This document shows, piece by piece, positions 39,726-51,439 of a stretch of DNA of 64,000 bases. A program made the translations under genes and the position numbers. The DNA is from Gracilaria gracilis (Eukaryota; Rhodophyta; Florideophyceae; Gracilariales; Gracilariaceae). The number at the start of each line of letters is the position of its first letter. Within the stretch, counting starts at the first letter, position 1. The stretch lies in NCBI GenBank assembly GCA_030374805.1, contig JARGSG010000017.1, forward strand, positions 310,001 through 374,000. Reading direction: 5' to 3'. The notes under the pieces are model-generated. The model was given only the letters and a program-made list of their open reading frames with translations. It searched no databases and was not told the DNA's origin.

Positions 39726-40713
39726 GAAAGGAGCTTAGCGCAGACGAAAAGGCTCAAAGTAGAGCTCTCAGAACTGCAAATCTATCCTTTCAAAAGAGAG
39801 CAACACAGCTGAATCGATCTCAATCCGCTATATACGACTTTTGTAGGCGCGATAGCACTGGAAAATGCAAGAAAAGATGTGGAAGACCTCAGAAACTCAG
39901 TCCTAAAGATAGGCGTCAAATCAAACGAACGCTCTCCAAGCAATCTCGCTCTGCACAAACCTTAAAAAACGAATTGAATCTTGCTGTTTCTGTTTCAACG
40001 GTCACGAGAGAGATACACAAACTGGAAACCTTTGAATATAAGAAGAAAAAAACCGCACCTTTATTGACTGAAAAGCATCATATTAACCGCCTGGAATGAG
40101 GTATGGCATACAATCGATTCTATCTTCATGAGTGGGATATGGTGGTTTGGAGCGATGAAAAAAAGTTTAATGGAGATGGCCCCGATGGTTGGAGCTACTA
40201 CTGACATGACTTACATCACAACGAGAAGATATTTACGAAGAGGAAGCATGGTGGGTTTTCAGTTATAGTATGGGCATGCTTTTCGGTACATGCAAAAGGT
40301 CCACTTGTTTTCATTGAAGGAAACTTGAATTCCGAGGGGTATTTCAATATGATAGAGTCTTCTTTCTTGCCGTTTATTAATGTTCATCATCCAGAAAGAC
40401 TATTGTTTCAACAGGACAACGCGCCTATTCATGTGTCAAAAGTGTCAAAATCTTGGTTTATTAATGAAGGGATTGAGATACTGGAATGGCCTGCGCATTC
40501 TCCGGATCTTAATCCAATTGAGAATCTTTGGAGTATACTAGCATACCGCGTGTTCTCTGATAATCGTCAATTTTCTACAAGGAAGAGTTGAAGGCAGCGC
40601 TTTTGGACGAATGGTCGAAAATTGATATGCATGTTTTAACCATGCTCACCCGTAGTATGCCACGTCGTTGTATGGCTGTCATACGTGCAAATGGCAAGAA
40701 AACCAAATATTGA
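39726..40713 (+). pseudogene. Tc1/mariner transposase remnant
   Basis: About 330 codons of a Tc1-type transposase. The N-terminal half has helix-turn-helix features (SADEKAQSRALRTANLSFQ, CGRPQKLSPKDRRQIKR). The catalytic part shows MVVWSDEKKFN, LFQQDNAPIHVSK and EWPAHSPDLNPIENLWS (DDE signature). It has two in-frame TGA codons (near 40097 and 40202) and a reading-frame change near 40588, so it is inactive. Position and strand fit the right half of the element bounded by the 26-bp inverted repeats. Confidence 0.85.
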
Positions 40714-40925
40714 TACGTTTGTATTGCTGTGTAATGAATAAAAACAGTATTCGTTTGTTTATTTTTGACGCATGGGCTTTGCAGTGTTTATTTTTTATAC
40801 ACATGCAAGGGCACAGTAGTTAGCAATCGAACGGTTTATTGATAGTATCAATTTACAACATATAGAACACCACCTTACCGTTAGGAACTGAGTTTCGCAT
40901 AAGGGCACTCCAAGCATATCCTGAG

Positions 40926-40951
40926 CGTACGTATATTTATGAAGACCACTG
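40926..40951 (-). repeat. Tc1/mariner terminal inverted repeat, right
   Basis: Exact reverse complement of 24347-24372, followed by TA at 40952-40953. Confidence 0.85.
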
Positions 40952-40960
40952 TATCATGCC

Positions 40961-41101
40961 TCGTCTCTAAAAGATTGAGACGATATTTTGAGATTTGGCA
41001 AACCTATTCCGTCTCCAAACGGCTTTCCTGGCGCTGTGATTTTAGCGCCGATGCAAAAAGTGTCTCTAGCCATGTACAGTTTAGAGACACTTGTGGAGAC
41101 G
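40961..41101. repeat. Hairpin cluster with a three-way-junction layout
   Basis: Hairpin TCGTCTC/GAGACGA (40961-40967/40977-40983). An outer stem CGTCTCC/GGAGACG (41010-41016/41095-41101) then encloses two hairpins: GGCGCT/AGCGCC (41030-41035/41044-41049) and AAGTGTCTCTA/TAGAGACACTT (41058-41068/41082-41092). It starts just outside the Tc1 right end. Three of the four stems share GTCTC/GAGAC. Confidence 0.75.
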
Positions 41102-42843
41102 TCTATATCGCATTTCGGCCTAACTCAACTCAAAAATCTAGACGGCCGACAACCAATGACCAAGCGTGCGCTATTCCTCGCGCCAAAACCGCTAAAATTT
41201 TCCACTCTCTGCCAGGCGGGACTGTTTCTGCTCTTTTTACAGCCCCCATTTGCACCGTTACCGATCCATCGAGCAATCTATCGAGCAATCCACCGTCTTC
41301 ATTATCAACGACCGCACCAACCCAGACGAAGAAAACAAGCCTTCTTTTCAGTCGCGCAACCCACAAAAGAAGACTAAGGTAGCTTCTCAGCACTGCAGAT
41401 TTTCACTTCTCTGGCTAGCAATAACTTTTTCACCATCTACATCCGCCATCGACCTCACAAAAAGTAAACCTTTTAAAAGCAGTAACACATCCCAAGCAGA
41501 ACAAAAAAACCTTATTCCCTCAGACGCGGTACAAGAAACCACAATATCAGTGCAGACATCTGCAGTGGTCAAAGCTAGGACAACTGCACCAAACCAGAAG
41601 AAAAAACAAAAATGCGCCACAAACAAGTCGAAGCAATGTAAGTCATATTCAGCAACTGACGCTCTTTTTCTTTCTGAACCATGGATAGCGCAGTCCGCGT
41701 GGGTCCCGAATCAAAAGCGTGACGATTTCTGCAAAGGTGTCCAAAAACAATGTGATAAGTGTGGAGTTTACCGTTCATGTCATTCTCTGAGGTCTACATA
41801 GGATCGTTTGGCGCATACTTCTCAACATTACATCGCCGCCAGAAAGAAGGTAGAAGGCCGAAAGATCTAAGGCGCGACGTCGAGGGATATTAAGGAAAAC
41901 GTCATGAACTCTATCGCTTAGCAAGTAGACGCAAGGGTTACAAGGAAGTATTCTAGTACTGTAGTGCAACGCTTTTGGCGGGAAAAGCGAAACAGCCACG
42001 AAGATGTTCGGGAGCTTGCTCTCGGGGAGGTAGCACAGCGAACGGAGCATTCCGGGAATGACACGACTAGCCGGGTGTAATCCAAGGTCAAACCTTCACG
42101 ACGAGCGTCGGAGTGTACAGTGCGGACCGAGTACCGTGTAGGAACACGTGCGAAGAGCGGTCTCAAGACTGGGCCTCGTAAGATTGGAACGGCGACGACA
42201 CGATGTCGGACGGCGAGCCACGTGAGATTGGGCAGTAGAACAAACCCAAAAAGGGTCAAAGGGGTCTACAAGAGTGGGGGTAGGTGCGTAACACACAAAC
42301 GAAACCCACTGCTGGGGCGAGTATACGACAGTAGTCGGGACGAGTCCCACACGCAGTGGTAATACTCTAAGCGCTACAAGGGTGGGTAACTATACGTGAG
42401 CAACGCGGTTGTCACACCACTTGGAGGTGAACAGTCTGCGAAGGCTTGATAGTTAGAGCCAGGAAGCCCTTGCTTGACAAGGGTGATTTACTGAGGGAGC
42501 ATAGCTCAACCTACTAAGTATTGGGCTCGGCACGGACCCTGACAGTGGGCGCGCCGGCCAAATAAAGTACCAAATATATCTAGTAAATACAGCAATGCTG
42601 GTGGCATCGCCTCCTGGGTATCCGTGCAACACGTGTTTCCGCCACGCCTGCTGGGCGGTAGCTCAGGCCGTGCATTTCACGTGTACAACCTCAAAAACCG
42701 TCTGAGCGCATCACCCCGCCAGCGGTGGTACCGCTCATATATCGACTCTACGCATCAATGTGGAAAATTCACTAAGTCCTCAAAACCTCCTCTTACGAGT
42801 GTTTTCCTTCATATCCCCCTTCTTAAGCGAAAACAACGCCGCG
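41102..42843. other. Unassigned accessory DNA
   Basis: An ORF at 41250-41801 is Ser/Thr/Lys/Gln rich with CDKCG near its end, without a recognisable domain. The part nearest gypsy element 2 could include its long terminal repeat, but I cannot find a second copy to prove it. Confidence 0.3.
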
Positions 42844-44839
42844 ATGGCGGGTCGAGCTCCGAACGTCGGGCATAAAAGCGCAATCACGAGTACCTCGGAT
42901 GCCCTCTCGCCTGGAGAAGACCAACAACGCGCACAACTTCTCAACACTCTACTCGCTCCTGCGACGACCTCTACTGTTCCTAACAGCTCTCCTCTCGCTC
43001 TCGAGCTCCATCGAATCAATCTCCCTCCGACTCCTCGGGTTCCACGCTCAATGAGCGGTCAGCAACCTAACCAGGGATTCTTCAAGGGTTGTCGGTCAGC
43101 TTCTCTTCCGCAGAGTGGCAACGCCCCAGGCGCATCTCTGTCGAACAACGCCGGCGGCGGACACATTCACCCTGTCGGACAGGTGCCTCACGGGCATGTC
43201 ATGCAAGCGATGCCGTGGCCGACCTACAACCAACTGGTCGGGGTGAACCCGCGTCTCAACGCGCCAGCCTTCCGGAACGCTCGGTGGTTCCACCCAACAA
43301 CCGGTTTTTAACGAGACACTCATCGCGTCATATGTCGACGGAAGTGATCGCCTTCCCGGTAACCTACCGTGGGTTGTCACCACCTCGTGGGATTGGCGAG
43401 GAAGCATTGCCGTTCCGCCCAATGCGGTGCTGAGGCGCTCCGGCGAATCACTGGCTTCCGCTCAGGCGGCATTGGTCCGTCTTGGATATGCACGGCAAGG
43501 CCGGGCGAACTTCGAGTTCCCAATCCCTGATACCATCAGCTTCGATCTCCGGTTGTACCGTACGCAAGGCGAGATTTCGTATTGCGACCGCCTGGCGGGA
43601 ATCGAAACATACTCTTGGCGAGGAAGACCTACTGTACGCCAAGCGGCGGTGTGGTGCATCTATACTATCCTCGGAGCGGAGTTCCGATATCTTCGCCGGG
43701 AAATTCGTTCGCGGTGGTTGCAGAACTTCCTCCGTGATGAGCGGCGCGCACGTTCTCGATTCGGGTTCCTCGTCCCGTATCAGAATACGGAGATTAATCG
43801 CATCCGCCATAACCACCGGCAGAGCCGTTACGTTCCCATTCCGACCTGGTGGGCCACTGTTGAAGTATGTCGGGGGTGCTACGTTGAGCTCTCCCCTGTC
43901 ATCTCCTACCTCGGCTCCTACCTCATCGAAGATCCGTATTCCGGACTTTGGTCCGTAGTGCTCACCAAATAGGCAGTCCGCACAGCGGCCTTTCTACTAT
44001 GGGAGGCTTACGACCTGTTTCGACTGCGGTATATCCCGCCGCGCCTGCGCGCGGCCATCCGGGAACTAGACCTACGCATCCCTCTTGGAGGTGAAAACAA
44101 CGCTGAAAAAGTTCGTAGTTTGCTCGATGTGATCGACCGTGTGGATTGGGCCAGTGTGCCCTTCGCTCAAAGCGGACGGGGCGATGAAGATGCGGGTTTC
44201 GACCGCTCTCCGGGACGACGCACGCCAATGTCGGGTGACTTCATCTTCTTCAACCCGTGGGAGATGCAAAAGATAACCGCTACTGAGGCGGCAGCGCTCC
44301 GGATGGCTCCGAGATATATCCCTTACGGGCATCCAGTTGGCTTCGTTGACGCGGACGACTTCTACCACGCCTACGGCGGTGACGACGACCAGATGATGGA
44401 CGACGAGCCCGACATTGAGTCGATTGACGAGGTCATGGAGGTCCAGCCTCCCGCTAGGGCGGCGACCAACGGGTCGAACGACGCGGCGGCGCCGGTGACG
44501 AACAACACGGCTGCGCCGAACCCTTCAGGGGTGACTGCGGTTGTGGCAACTCTACTGGACGAACCGGAGGTGATCGAGGTGCCAGCGGCTCCCTCAGGAG
44601 GGGTGATAACGAAGCCGTGGTCATCCCGCAGTTCCTCTGCAGAGTGGGCTTGTCCGCGAATGTCGCGAGTGGAAACCTCGACGCGATGCGAGACGCCCTT
44701 GCGGCACGCCTTGCTGGCGAATCCAATCCCAGTAATGGGGAAAGCGGCGACGGTGCTCCGGGGAGCCCCAACCAGAGAGCTGGGACCTAGTCTTCTCTTC
44801 CTCATGATTCCCGCTAAGTGGTGGTGTCGTAGGGTTTAG
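42844..44839 (+). CDS. Accessory ORF region antisense to pol (gypsy element 2)
   Basis: Three plus-strand ORFs (42844-43311, 43427-43972, 44120-44839) occupy the place held by the accessory ORFs of element 1 and converge on the pol end with a gap of about 130 bases. The first has GFFKGCRSASLPQSG and later ARWFHPTTG, resembling GFFDGGRFASIP and ARWNYLPGVTG in element 1. The second contains GRPTVRQAAVW and RFGFLVPYQ. The third has an acidic, Ala/Pro-rich tail. Function is unknown. Confidence 0.5.
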
Positions 44840-44965
44840 CCTTGCAGGCCAGTAAACCTACTTCCGTCTAAGATGTGTTGTTTCCTTTCAAAAGTGCTCC
44901 TTCCTATTCTTGCTTCCAGTTCTCCTAGTACTGTTCTGCTTCAACTTCCTCCCCATCGGGTCCCA

Positions 44966-46764
44966 CTATCCCACTTGGGCGTTGTCGATCGTATCCGGGA
45001 GTCCCGTGAGTGTAAGCCGATGGTACTGCCCCACTTTAGATCGTGGGAGATGCTCAATAGGCTCATCCGAGTCAGCCTCGGGCCCGTAGCCATACCAGCG
45101 TACTAGATACTGTATGTACCCCAGCGGGTGGTATGATTGTTCCACTATGTGGTCGACTACGAACTCCTGTCGGAAGAATTTCCTGCCTTGCCGTGAGATT
45201 ACGACATCCTTCTTCGGAGAGCTTTCCGGCGGCGGTGCCGTGTGTGGCAGTGCGTCGATACTCCGGTTAGACTGAGTGTTGTCCAACAAAGTTGGTGGCA
45301 CGGTGCCTTCGCGGTGTGTCTCCTTACTTGGATCGATTGCCACGCTTCTCTTGGTGTGGGTGTTCCCGTTGCCTTGGTTCTGTAGAGTTCCTTCTCCCGC
45401 AGGTGTCCCAGGTGGGCGTACCGCAAGTTTGCGTGGTAAAAACCGTTCCGGCGGAGTTGGGTGTGTCGTCGAAGGCGCTCGCGTCAACGGTAACCCTGAT
45501 TGAACCAGCCTCGCCGTCGTGGCACGTGACGTTATCAACGGGTGGCCGTCATTGGTCTTCGCCGTGGTGTGTCCCGCCTCCGTGTGCACGGGAGGGGTCA
45601 GCTCGGTTTGTCGACTTGACTCGCTCGCTGAGCTGCTCTCCCTTACAGGTGTAGTCCGTGTGCTACGGTTGGCACTTCCCTGATGGGCACTTCGCGACGT
45701 GTTCACGGTGTACTCCGCCTTGGGCGTACTGGGCGACTTAGTCCCATACGATTCTTCTCCGTCTCGCACGTGCGAGCTCAACGGCACGTCAGGCGGTGTT
45801 TCCACTTCAATGTGCGGTGTAGTCACTGCAGGCGCGCTATGGGGCGTAGGCAACGGCTTCGCTGGTAACGACTAAGTCTCCTCGGTACTGTCCCGCGCAG
45901 CGTTGGTTTCAATTGACGATCCCGCTTCTGCGTTGATCTGCGACGACTTTGAAAAGACGCCGGGCTCCCGACAGTGCTTTGCTTGCTTCAGCATAGCGTC
46001 AGCTTTCCGTATATCACGAGATTCATCACGCGAAGACGCGGAATTGACGATTCCCTCCCCTCCTTAGATGGAGCGACATGGGGAGTGGTTTTCGACGCGC
46101 CAAGGCGGCGGTTAACTACGCCAGGCGGCGGGGCTTCAGACAGCGAAGAACCAAGGCGCGGAGAGACCAATAGCATCGGTAGACCCGAGAGTCCCCTATT
46201 AGGGTGCGGCAACTCTGTCGGGCGAAGCAAACCAGTGGCGCTTGTCGTTTTTCTCTCCGCTGTAGCGTTCGAGGGCTCACCAGTACTCTGGGCATCCGCC
46301 GGCGGGGGCGCAAACACCATGCGGTCGCGGGAGATGCGTTCATGATTTTGATCCATCTCGACAACGACAGTGTCGGGTTTAACCGCAATCGTCTTGAACG
46401 GTCCGTCCGCGACGGGTGAGAGTTTGTGGTGCTTCTTCTTGCCTGGGTTCCTGTACTTCTTAAGGATGAAAACATAATCTCCTGCTTTAAGGTTCGGCGG
46501 CTTGCTTGGGACTCGCGTGTCGAAATCACGCTGATAAGCGGCCTGTGAGCGCGCCATTGACCGTGGTTCGGCCGGGGCCCGCTGTGAGAGCCAGGTCTTC
46601 CAGTCGTCACGGTATCTCTTTTTAGAAGGAAACTGATCCAGCTTAGGCTGTGTTTCGAGTTCAACAGGTGGTGGAGTACGAGAGAGAACCCGTTCAAATG
46701 GAGTAAGCCTCATTGTACGGTGTACCGGAGTAATATACGCAAAGGTTAGCGCATCGGTGAACAA
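44966..46764 (-). pseudogene. Integrase C-terminal region and chromodomain of gypsy element 2
   Basis: Covers the part after the integrase core (LKAGDYVFILKKYRNPGKKKHHKLSP style), a Ser/Thr/Pro linker and the chromodomain-like segment. A fossil; broken. Confidence 0.75.
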
Positions 46765-46767
46765 GTC

Positions 46768-49612
46768 TCACGTAGTGGGGTGATCAGCTACGTATGAACG
46801 GAGAGCGGCCGAGAGTGTCCGGTTAAACCGTTCAGCCTGCCCATTACACTGGGGGTGGTAGGTGGTCGTAAAGAGATTCTTGACGTCCAGAATTCTGCAC
46901 ACATCCCCGAAAAATCGTGAGGCGAACTGTTTCCCGTTGTCGGAGAGTAGGTTACCCGGCGGACCGTAGACAAATGCCCAGTGAGTTACAAAGGCTTGCG
47001 CCACCGTCAACGACGAGATTCTGCGCAACGGCACAGTACGAACAAGTTTCGAAAAACAGTCCGTTATTACGAGTAAAAACTTATTGCGCCGCTTAGTAGC
47101 GAGGAACGGTCCGAGGATGTCGATAGCTGTGAGCTCGAGCGGCGCCCTTGCGGGGAACAGCTTCAACTTCGTCGCATGGCGGCGGAGCTTGACGCGATTC
47201 CGAGCGCACTCGGGGCAGAACCACAGAGTTGCGTAACACTCTACATCCATGTATGGCCAATAGAACCTCCTGCTGAGTGTAAGGTAACGCCTCCTTCCAC
47301 CCGCATGGCCACTCAGCTTGTCGTAGTGCGATGAATGTAGTACCCTCGACTGTAAGGCGTGTGGTACCACTATCTGTGGAGATCCGGTCTCCGTGCGAAC
47401 GAGATATCCAACGTCATTCACCTGAAAAGGGAGGTGAGCTCCTCCATTGAGTTGTGCCCGAATCTTCCTGCAATAGGGATCTCTGTACTGTTTTCTAATC
47501 ATCTCTTCCGTCGTGACGGGCACAAAGTTCCCTTGTGGGGGTTTCTCTGGTTCGCTGGCAGCGATTAACTCATCGAGTTCCAGGTCCAACTCCGTACCAT
47601 CGGGCCAGTCCTCTTCTACGTCCTTTTCTTCGCACCGCGAGGTATCTCCTATTGTAAAACAGGGGATCTCCTCGTCATCGACGGGTTGAGCCTCCCCCGT
47701 GGTGGGTAACCGCGTAAGCGCGTCTGCCTGATTTCTGTTGATGCCCTTCTTGTAGTTGAAGTCAAAGCCGAACTCTGCAAGGAGCAGTCTCCACCGCATT
47801 AAGCGGTCAGAAGGCTCCGATATGGAGAGTAGCCATCGTAACGATGAGTGATCTGTGTACACGGTGAAGTGCGCGCCCATTAGGTAGGGGCGTAGCGTAC
47901 ACAGCGCCCATACCACGGCGAGTAATTCCTTCTCCAAAACGGAGTAATTCTTCTCATGCACGTTCAACGAACGGGACCAGTATCCAACTGGCTTGCGTTC
48001 CCCCTCTGGGGTGGTCTGAAACCAAGCACAACCTACCTGCTAGTCACTCGAATCCGTATCAACGGTATAGATAAGTCCCGGCTTCGGCAGCGATAGAACC
48101 GGTGCTGAAGTCACTGCCTCCATGAGAGAGTTAAAGGCTTCCGTCTGAACGGGTGTGAATGGCTCCAAATTCGGAGGTTGTCCTTTCCGCAATAGCGCGT
48201 TGAGGGGTGCCGCAATGTCTGCGAAGTTGGGAATAAACCGTCTGTAGACGTTGACCAATCCAAGAAAGGATCTCAGTTCGGTTTGCGTCCAGAGTTCCGT
48301 TACCTGCTTCAGCGACTTCACTCGAGCTTCTTCGATCATGACTCGTCCAGGACGAGTTATGTGACCCAGATACTTGACAGTATCCGTGAAGAATTCGCAT
48401 TTCTTCAGCTTGAGGGTTAAATTCGGCGTCCCTTAAGGTAGCCATTATATCCCTAACATGGGTGAGGTGATCATCCAGATTATCTGAGAAGACGATGATG
48501 TCGTCGAGATAAACGAGACACGTACGCCACTTGGAGCGGGCCACTATGATATCAATAGCACGCTGAAAAGTAGCGGGAGCGTTGGTCAAACCACAGTGCA
48601 TCCGTTTGAAACGGTAGAGACCAGAATGAGAGACAAAGGCAGTCTTGTCACGGTCCTGCTCTCTGACCGGCACCTGCCAGTAGCCCCAATTAGCATCTAG
48701 TGCCGTGAATACGGTCGCATTTACGAGTGAATCGATGTATCTGTCCATACGTGGGATTGGGTACATGTCCTTGACGGTGAAAGCGTTCAGACGACGATAG
48801 TCGATGCAAAAGCGCCAGAAACCATCTGGTTTTGGAGCCAGTACCACTGGTGATGCCCACGTCGAATGTGCCGGTTCAATAACTCCTGCACGAAGCATCT
48901 TGTCCACCGGGAATCGCTCTTCTTCCCTGACTCTAGGCCCTGCCTTGTACGGGTATTGGGCTACCGGCCGAGAGTTCGGGAGGAGATCAATCCGGTGTTC
49001 CGTGGTATTTATCTCTCCGAGAGAACCATCCCACATTGTGGTGAATTCACGAAGCATAACACGCAGTCTTTCGCGGTGTGTCTCCGGAACATGTCCTAGA
49101 TCAAGGTCCTCCAACTCCTTCAATTGGTCCTACCGATCATAACTCGTTGCGAAGTGATTCTTCTCTGTGTTCGCAGTAGCGTTTCCCGAGCGACTCGGTG
49201 TTTGAGTTTCGACCTCCTCCCCCTCCTTAGAGTGAGAGAGACCGAAAACATCGGCGTCGGTCATCTTCGTTGGTACTAACGCAGTTGGGTGAGGCATAAC
49301 AGAGCCAATGACTTGGTTTCTCACCAGATACTGGGTTGTTTTGCCGAGATTGGCAATCAGCAGGTAAAACGGGTTATCCGGTTCTACTTGGACGACTCCA
49401 TTAGCAATGGCAAAGGTGTATTTGTCATACAACGACGGCAATGGCTGGACGATTCGTAAGCCGTATTCACGGGCATTAACCGGTACCCATACTTGAGACT
49501 CTGGAAGCACGCAAGTGGCGGACACAACGCGAAGCTTCGTGGATTTCCGAGAATTCGGTGGTGCCTCCCGTGCTACCGGGAGAGGTACGTGCTTCTTGGA
49601 GGCACGCCTCAA
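46768..49612 (-). pseudogene. Reverse transcriptase, RNase H and integrase of gypsy element 2
   Basis: Reverse transcriptase motifs (RIDLLPNSRPVAQYPYK, FCIDYRRLNAFTVKD, YLDDIIVFS), RNase H (NYSVLEKELLAVVWAL) and integrase (LDVKNLFTTTYHPQCNGQAERFNRTL) in several minus-strand ORFs. A fossil; broken in several places. Confidence 0.9.
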
Positions 49613-49670
49613 AGGACGACGAACAATCGGTACCGACGACCCCGTCGGTGTTCTCGGAATGCTAGTTTAG

Positions 49671-49909
49671 TATGCTAGATCGCTAGTTGTGGAAATAGAA
49701 GTCCGAGAAAACTAGCATTTTTGCAGTTTGCGCTAGTTGGCAAGGCAAAAAAATTTTTTTGGAAATTACGTTTCCGTTCAGTGCAGTTCAAACTTCATCA
49801 ACTTGAGTTGAAGGTTAGTTTGCAGTTCCCCTGCCACCGTTCGTACTTTACATTCACCACACTCTTCAAAAACACTATAAAAAATTACGAACCCACCACC
49901 AGCGCTCCC
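49671..49909. other. Junction with GCTAG repeats
   Basis: Several GCTAG-containing short repeats (49660-49740) lie where gypsy element 2 stops abruptly and A/T-rich DNA begins. It may mark the insertion or deletion boundary. The right part is the 3' flank of the next minus-strand ORF. Confidence 0.35.
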
Positions 49910-50839
49910 TTATTCCAACCCTGCATTCGGATCCTGAGTCTCAGTTTCCCTAAATGTCAAGTTGAAGACCTCCAACGGAACACTCTCTCCATTCTCGTAC
50001 ACCCTCCTAGCCCCAAACCGGCTTCTAACCCCTCCCAGCCTCTTCTCCTCCTGCTCCTCCAGTATGCGCTCCGCCGTTCGAACAGCCGCCGCCGCACTAC
50101 CAAACCCAACTAGTGGTGCTCCATCCGGCAGCTGCCGCGGCACACACACCTCCCCATCCTCGTCCAACATCACCCCACCTTTTCGCCTCTTCTTCAGCCT
50201 ACTTCCCCCAACTTCCCCTCCATCCCCTTCTCCGCTCCTCCCCTTCACGCACCCACCCCCACCACGGGAGCCAGGCGTCACCGGTGACCCTTTCCCTCTT
50301 CCCGCCTCCCCCCCAACGCCTCCTTCCTTCACCAGTTCCTTCACCTCAAACAACAATTGGCAGGCCTTCTCCACCTGTCCCACTTGCGCCTCCAACACCT
50401 CCACACGTCCCCTCAGCCCCATATTCTCCCTTCTCAGCGTCACCAGCTCCCTCCCAACGCACTCTACCATCCCACTCACATGCCTTCCAGTCCCCATTCC
50501 AGCCAACTTCATCCTTTTCCGAATCGTCGAAATCAAATCCATTGGCACCCCAATCTCCGACACACTCAGCACCACCCCTCCCATCTCACCATCCATCTCA
50601 GAAAGCCAGTCATCGAAATGCTCCTTCAGATCCCCTCCAAGCCTTCTCAACCGCTCCTCCACCTCCGCCGCAAACCTCCTCTCCGGTCCCCCCATCCCCT
50701 CCACCCCCTCCACCCCCATCACCCCCACCTCCCTCTCCATCCCCACTTCCCTCCATCTCCCCCATGCAAACCTTTTCCCTACCCTTCTCCTTCCTTCCCG
50801 GTGGCGTCTCTGGTACCTCCGTCCGGTGAAGCAGAGCAA
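49910..50839 (-). CDS. Purine-rich coiled-coil ORF, left end of the accessory block
   Basis: A 309-residue minus-strand ORF. The middle looks helical and coiled-coil (AAEVEERLRRLGGDLKEHFDDWL; LRRENMGLRGRVEVLEAQVGQVEKACQLL). A Gly/Arg/Lys-rich nuclear-localisation-like patch follows (GSRLKKRRKGG), then a short conserved-looking C-terminal module (VPRQLPDGAPLVGFGSAAAA). No family is recognised. An overlapping minus-strand ORF (50610-51086) has a plausible N terminus (MSNGYVEDEELVALLHR), so the true start may lie there. The opposite-strand ORF is Ser/Pro rich and a shadow. Confidence 0.5.
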   Translation of the reverse strand: MLCFTGRRYQRRHREGRRRVGKRFAWGRWREVGMEREVGVMGVEGVEGMGGPERRFAAEVEERLRRLGGDLKEHFDDWLSEMDGEMGGVVLSVSEIGVPMDLISTIRKRMKLAGMGTGRHVSGMVECVGRELVTLRRENMGLRGRVEVLEAQVGQVEKACQLLFEVKELVKEGGVGGEAGRGKGSPVTPGSRGGGGCVKGRSGEGDGGEVGGSRLKKRRKGGVMLDEDGEVCVPRQLPDGAPLVGFGSAAAAVRTAERILEEQEEKRLGGVRSRFGARRVYENGESVPLEVFNLTFRETETQDPNAGLE

Positions 50840-51439
50840 CTAGCTCCTCGTCCTCGACGTACCCATTCGACATCGCAGAAATAAACGGCGGTTCATGATA
50901 ACGAAGATAGATAAGAACAAGCGAGATGAACCCAACAGTTGCAGCACTCCCCCCCACTGCGCACACCCGTGGCACTGTCAGCCACACACCCACTTGCGCC
51001 ACACAATGCTTTGTACCCCATTCACATCCACTCCTATTTCCCGCCATTCCACACAATTTCCATTTTTTTCCTAGAAATCTCCACATTTTCCCAACCTCGG
51101 TCTATACCATATCCCAATGAAACCCATGATGCACCACCTCTCAAGTACCAACGGTTCCATAAACTCTTACTTTCTATGCTTTATTTCACTGCATACCTTC
51201 TCATAAACACACTCTTCGACCCTACCTCCTCTGCAGCCCTGCTGCCTATTTCTTTCCATAACCGAATCATGCAAATCCCCTTATCCCCTGGAAAACTTTT
51301 TTTCATGACCAAAACAGCAGTCCAGTCGTGTACTTAAAGCTTTCCCCACTCCTTAGAATGTAGGCCACTTTCCTTTTACAGCTACCAGCACCCGACACCT
51401 TCCAACAGCCCATACCTTCAATCAAACAAACTCATCGCC
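50840..51439. other. Spacer, mostly noncoding
   Basis: Contains the possible N-terminal exon or ORF described for the gene to the left (to 51086) and the 5' flank of the ketopantoate-reductase-like pseudogene. No repeat or RNA gene is seen. Confidence 0.35.

Larger units (their letters stand above)
24347..40951 (+). mobile_element. Tc1/mariner element carrying nested insertions
   Basis: The first 26 bases (starting CAGTGGTCTTCATAAATA) are repeated exactly in inverted form at 40926-40951. Both ends are flanked by TA, the Tc1/mariner target duplication. The transposase remnant sits at the right end (39726-40713). The apparent 16.6-kb length is due to other elements inside: a Harbinger-like transposase, a hairpin row, a pogo-like element and an LTR retrotransposon. 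Without them about 1.6-1.8 kb remains, the usual Tc1 size. A less likely reading is two separate Tc1 copies each missing one end. Confidence 0.7.
42844..49670 (-). mobile_element. Older broken Ty3/gypsy chromovirus-type element (gypsy element 2)
   Basis: Pol parts run on the minus strand in the usual order from 49612 to 44966: a linker after protease, reverse transcriptase (YLDDIIVFS), RNase H and integrase (CPECARNRVKLRRH, LLSDNGKQFASRFF), integrase C-terminal region, and a chromodomain-like segment (FVVDHIVEQSYHPLGYIQYLVRWYGYG). Plus-strand ORFs lie at the other end, convergent with pol. Gag, the protease core and a recognisable pair of LTRs are absent. It is clearly broken, with several (at least five) breaks, and lost its 5' part at about 49.67 kb. 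It is diverged from element 1 and older. Confidence 0.85.

Noticed and set aside
41250-41801. 183-codon ORF as a gene
   Set aside because: Low-complexity Ser/Thr/Lys/Gln composition and no domain or neighbouring signal; left as unassigned DNA.
42500-42540. tRNA-like start (GGGAGCATAGCTCAACC)
   Set aside because: No matching acceptor stem, anticodon arm or T-loop downstream.
49962-50843. Ser/Pro/Thr-rich plus-strand ORF
   Set aside because: Mirror of a purine-rich minus-strand coding region; the composition is explained by strand skew.
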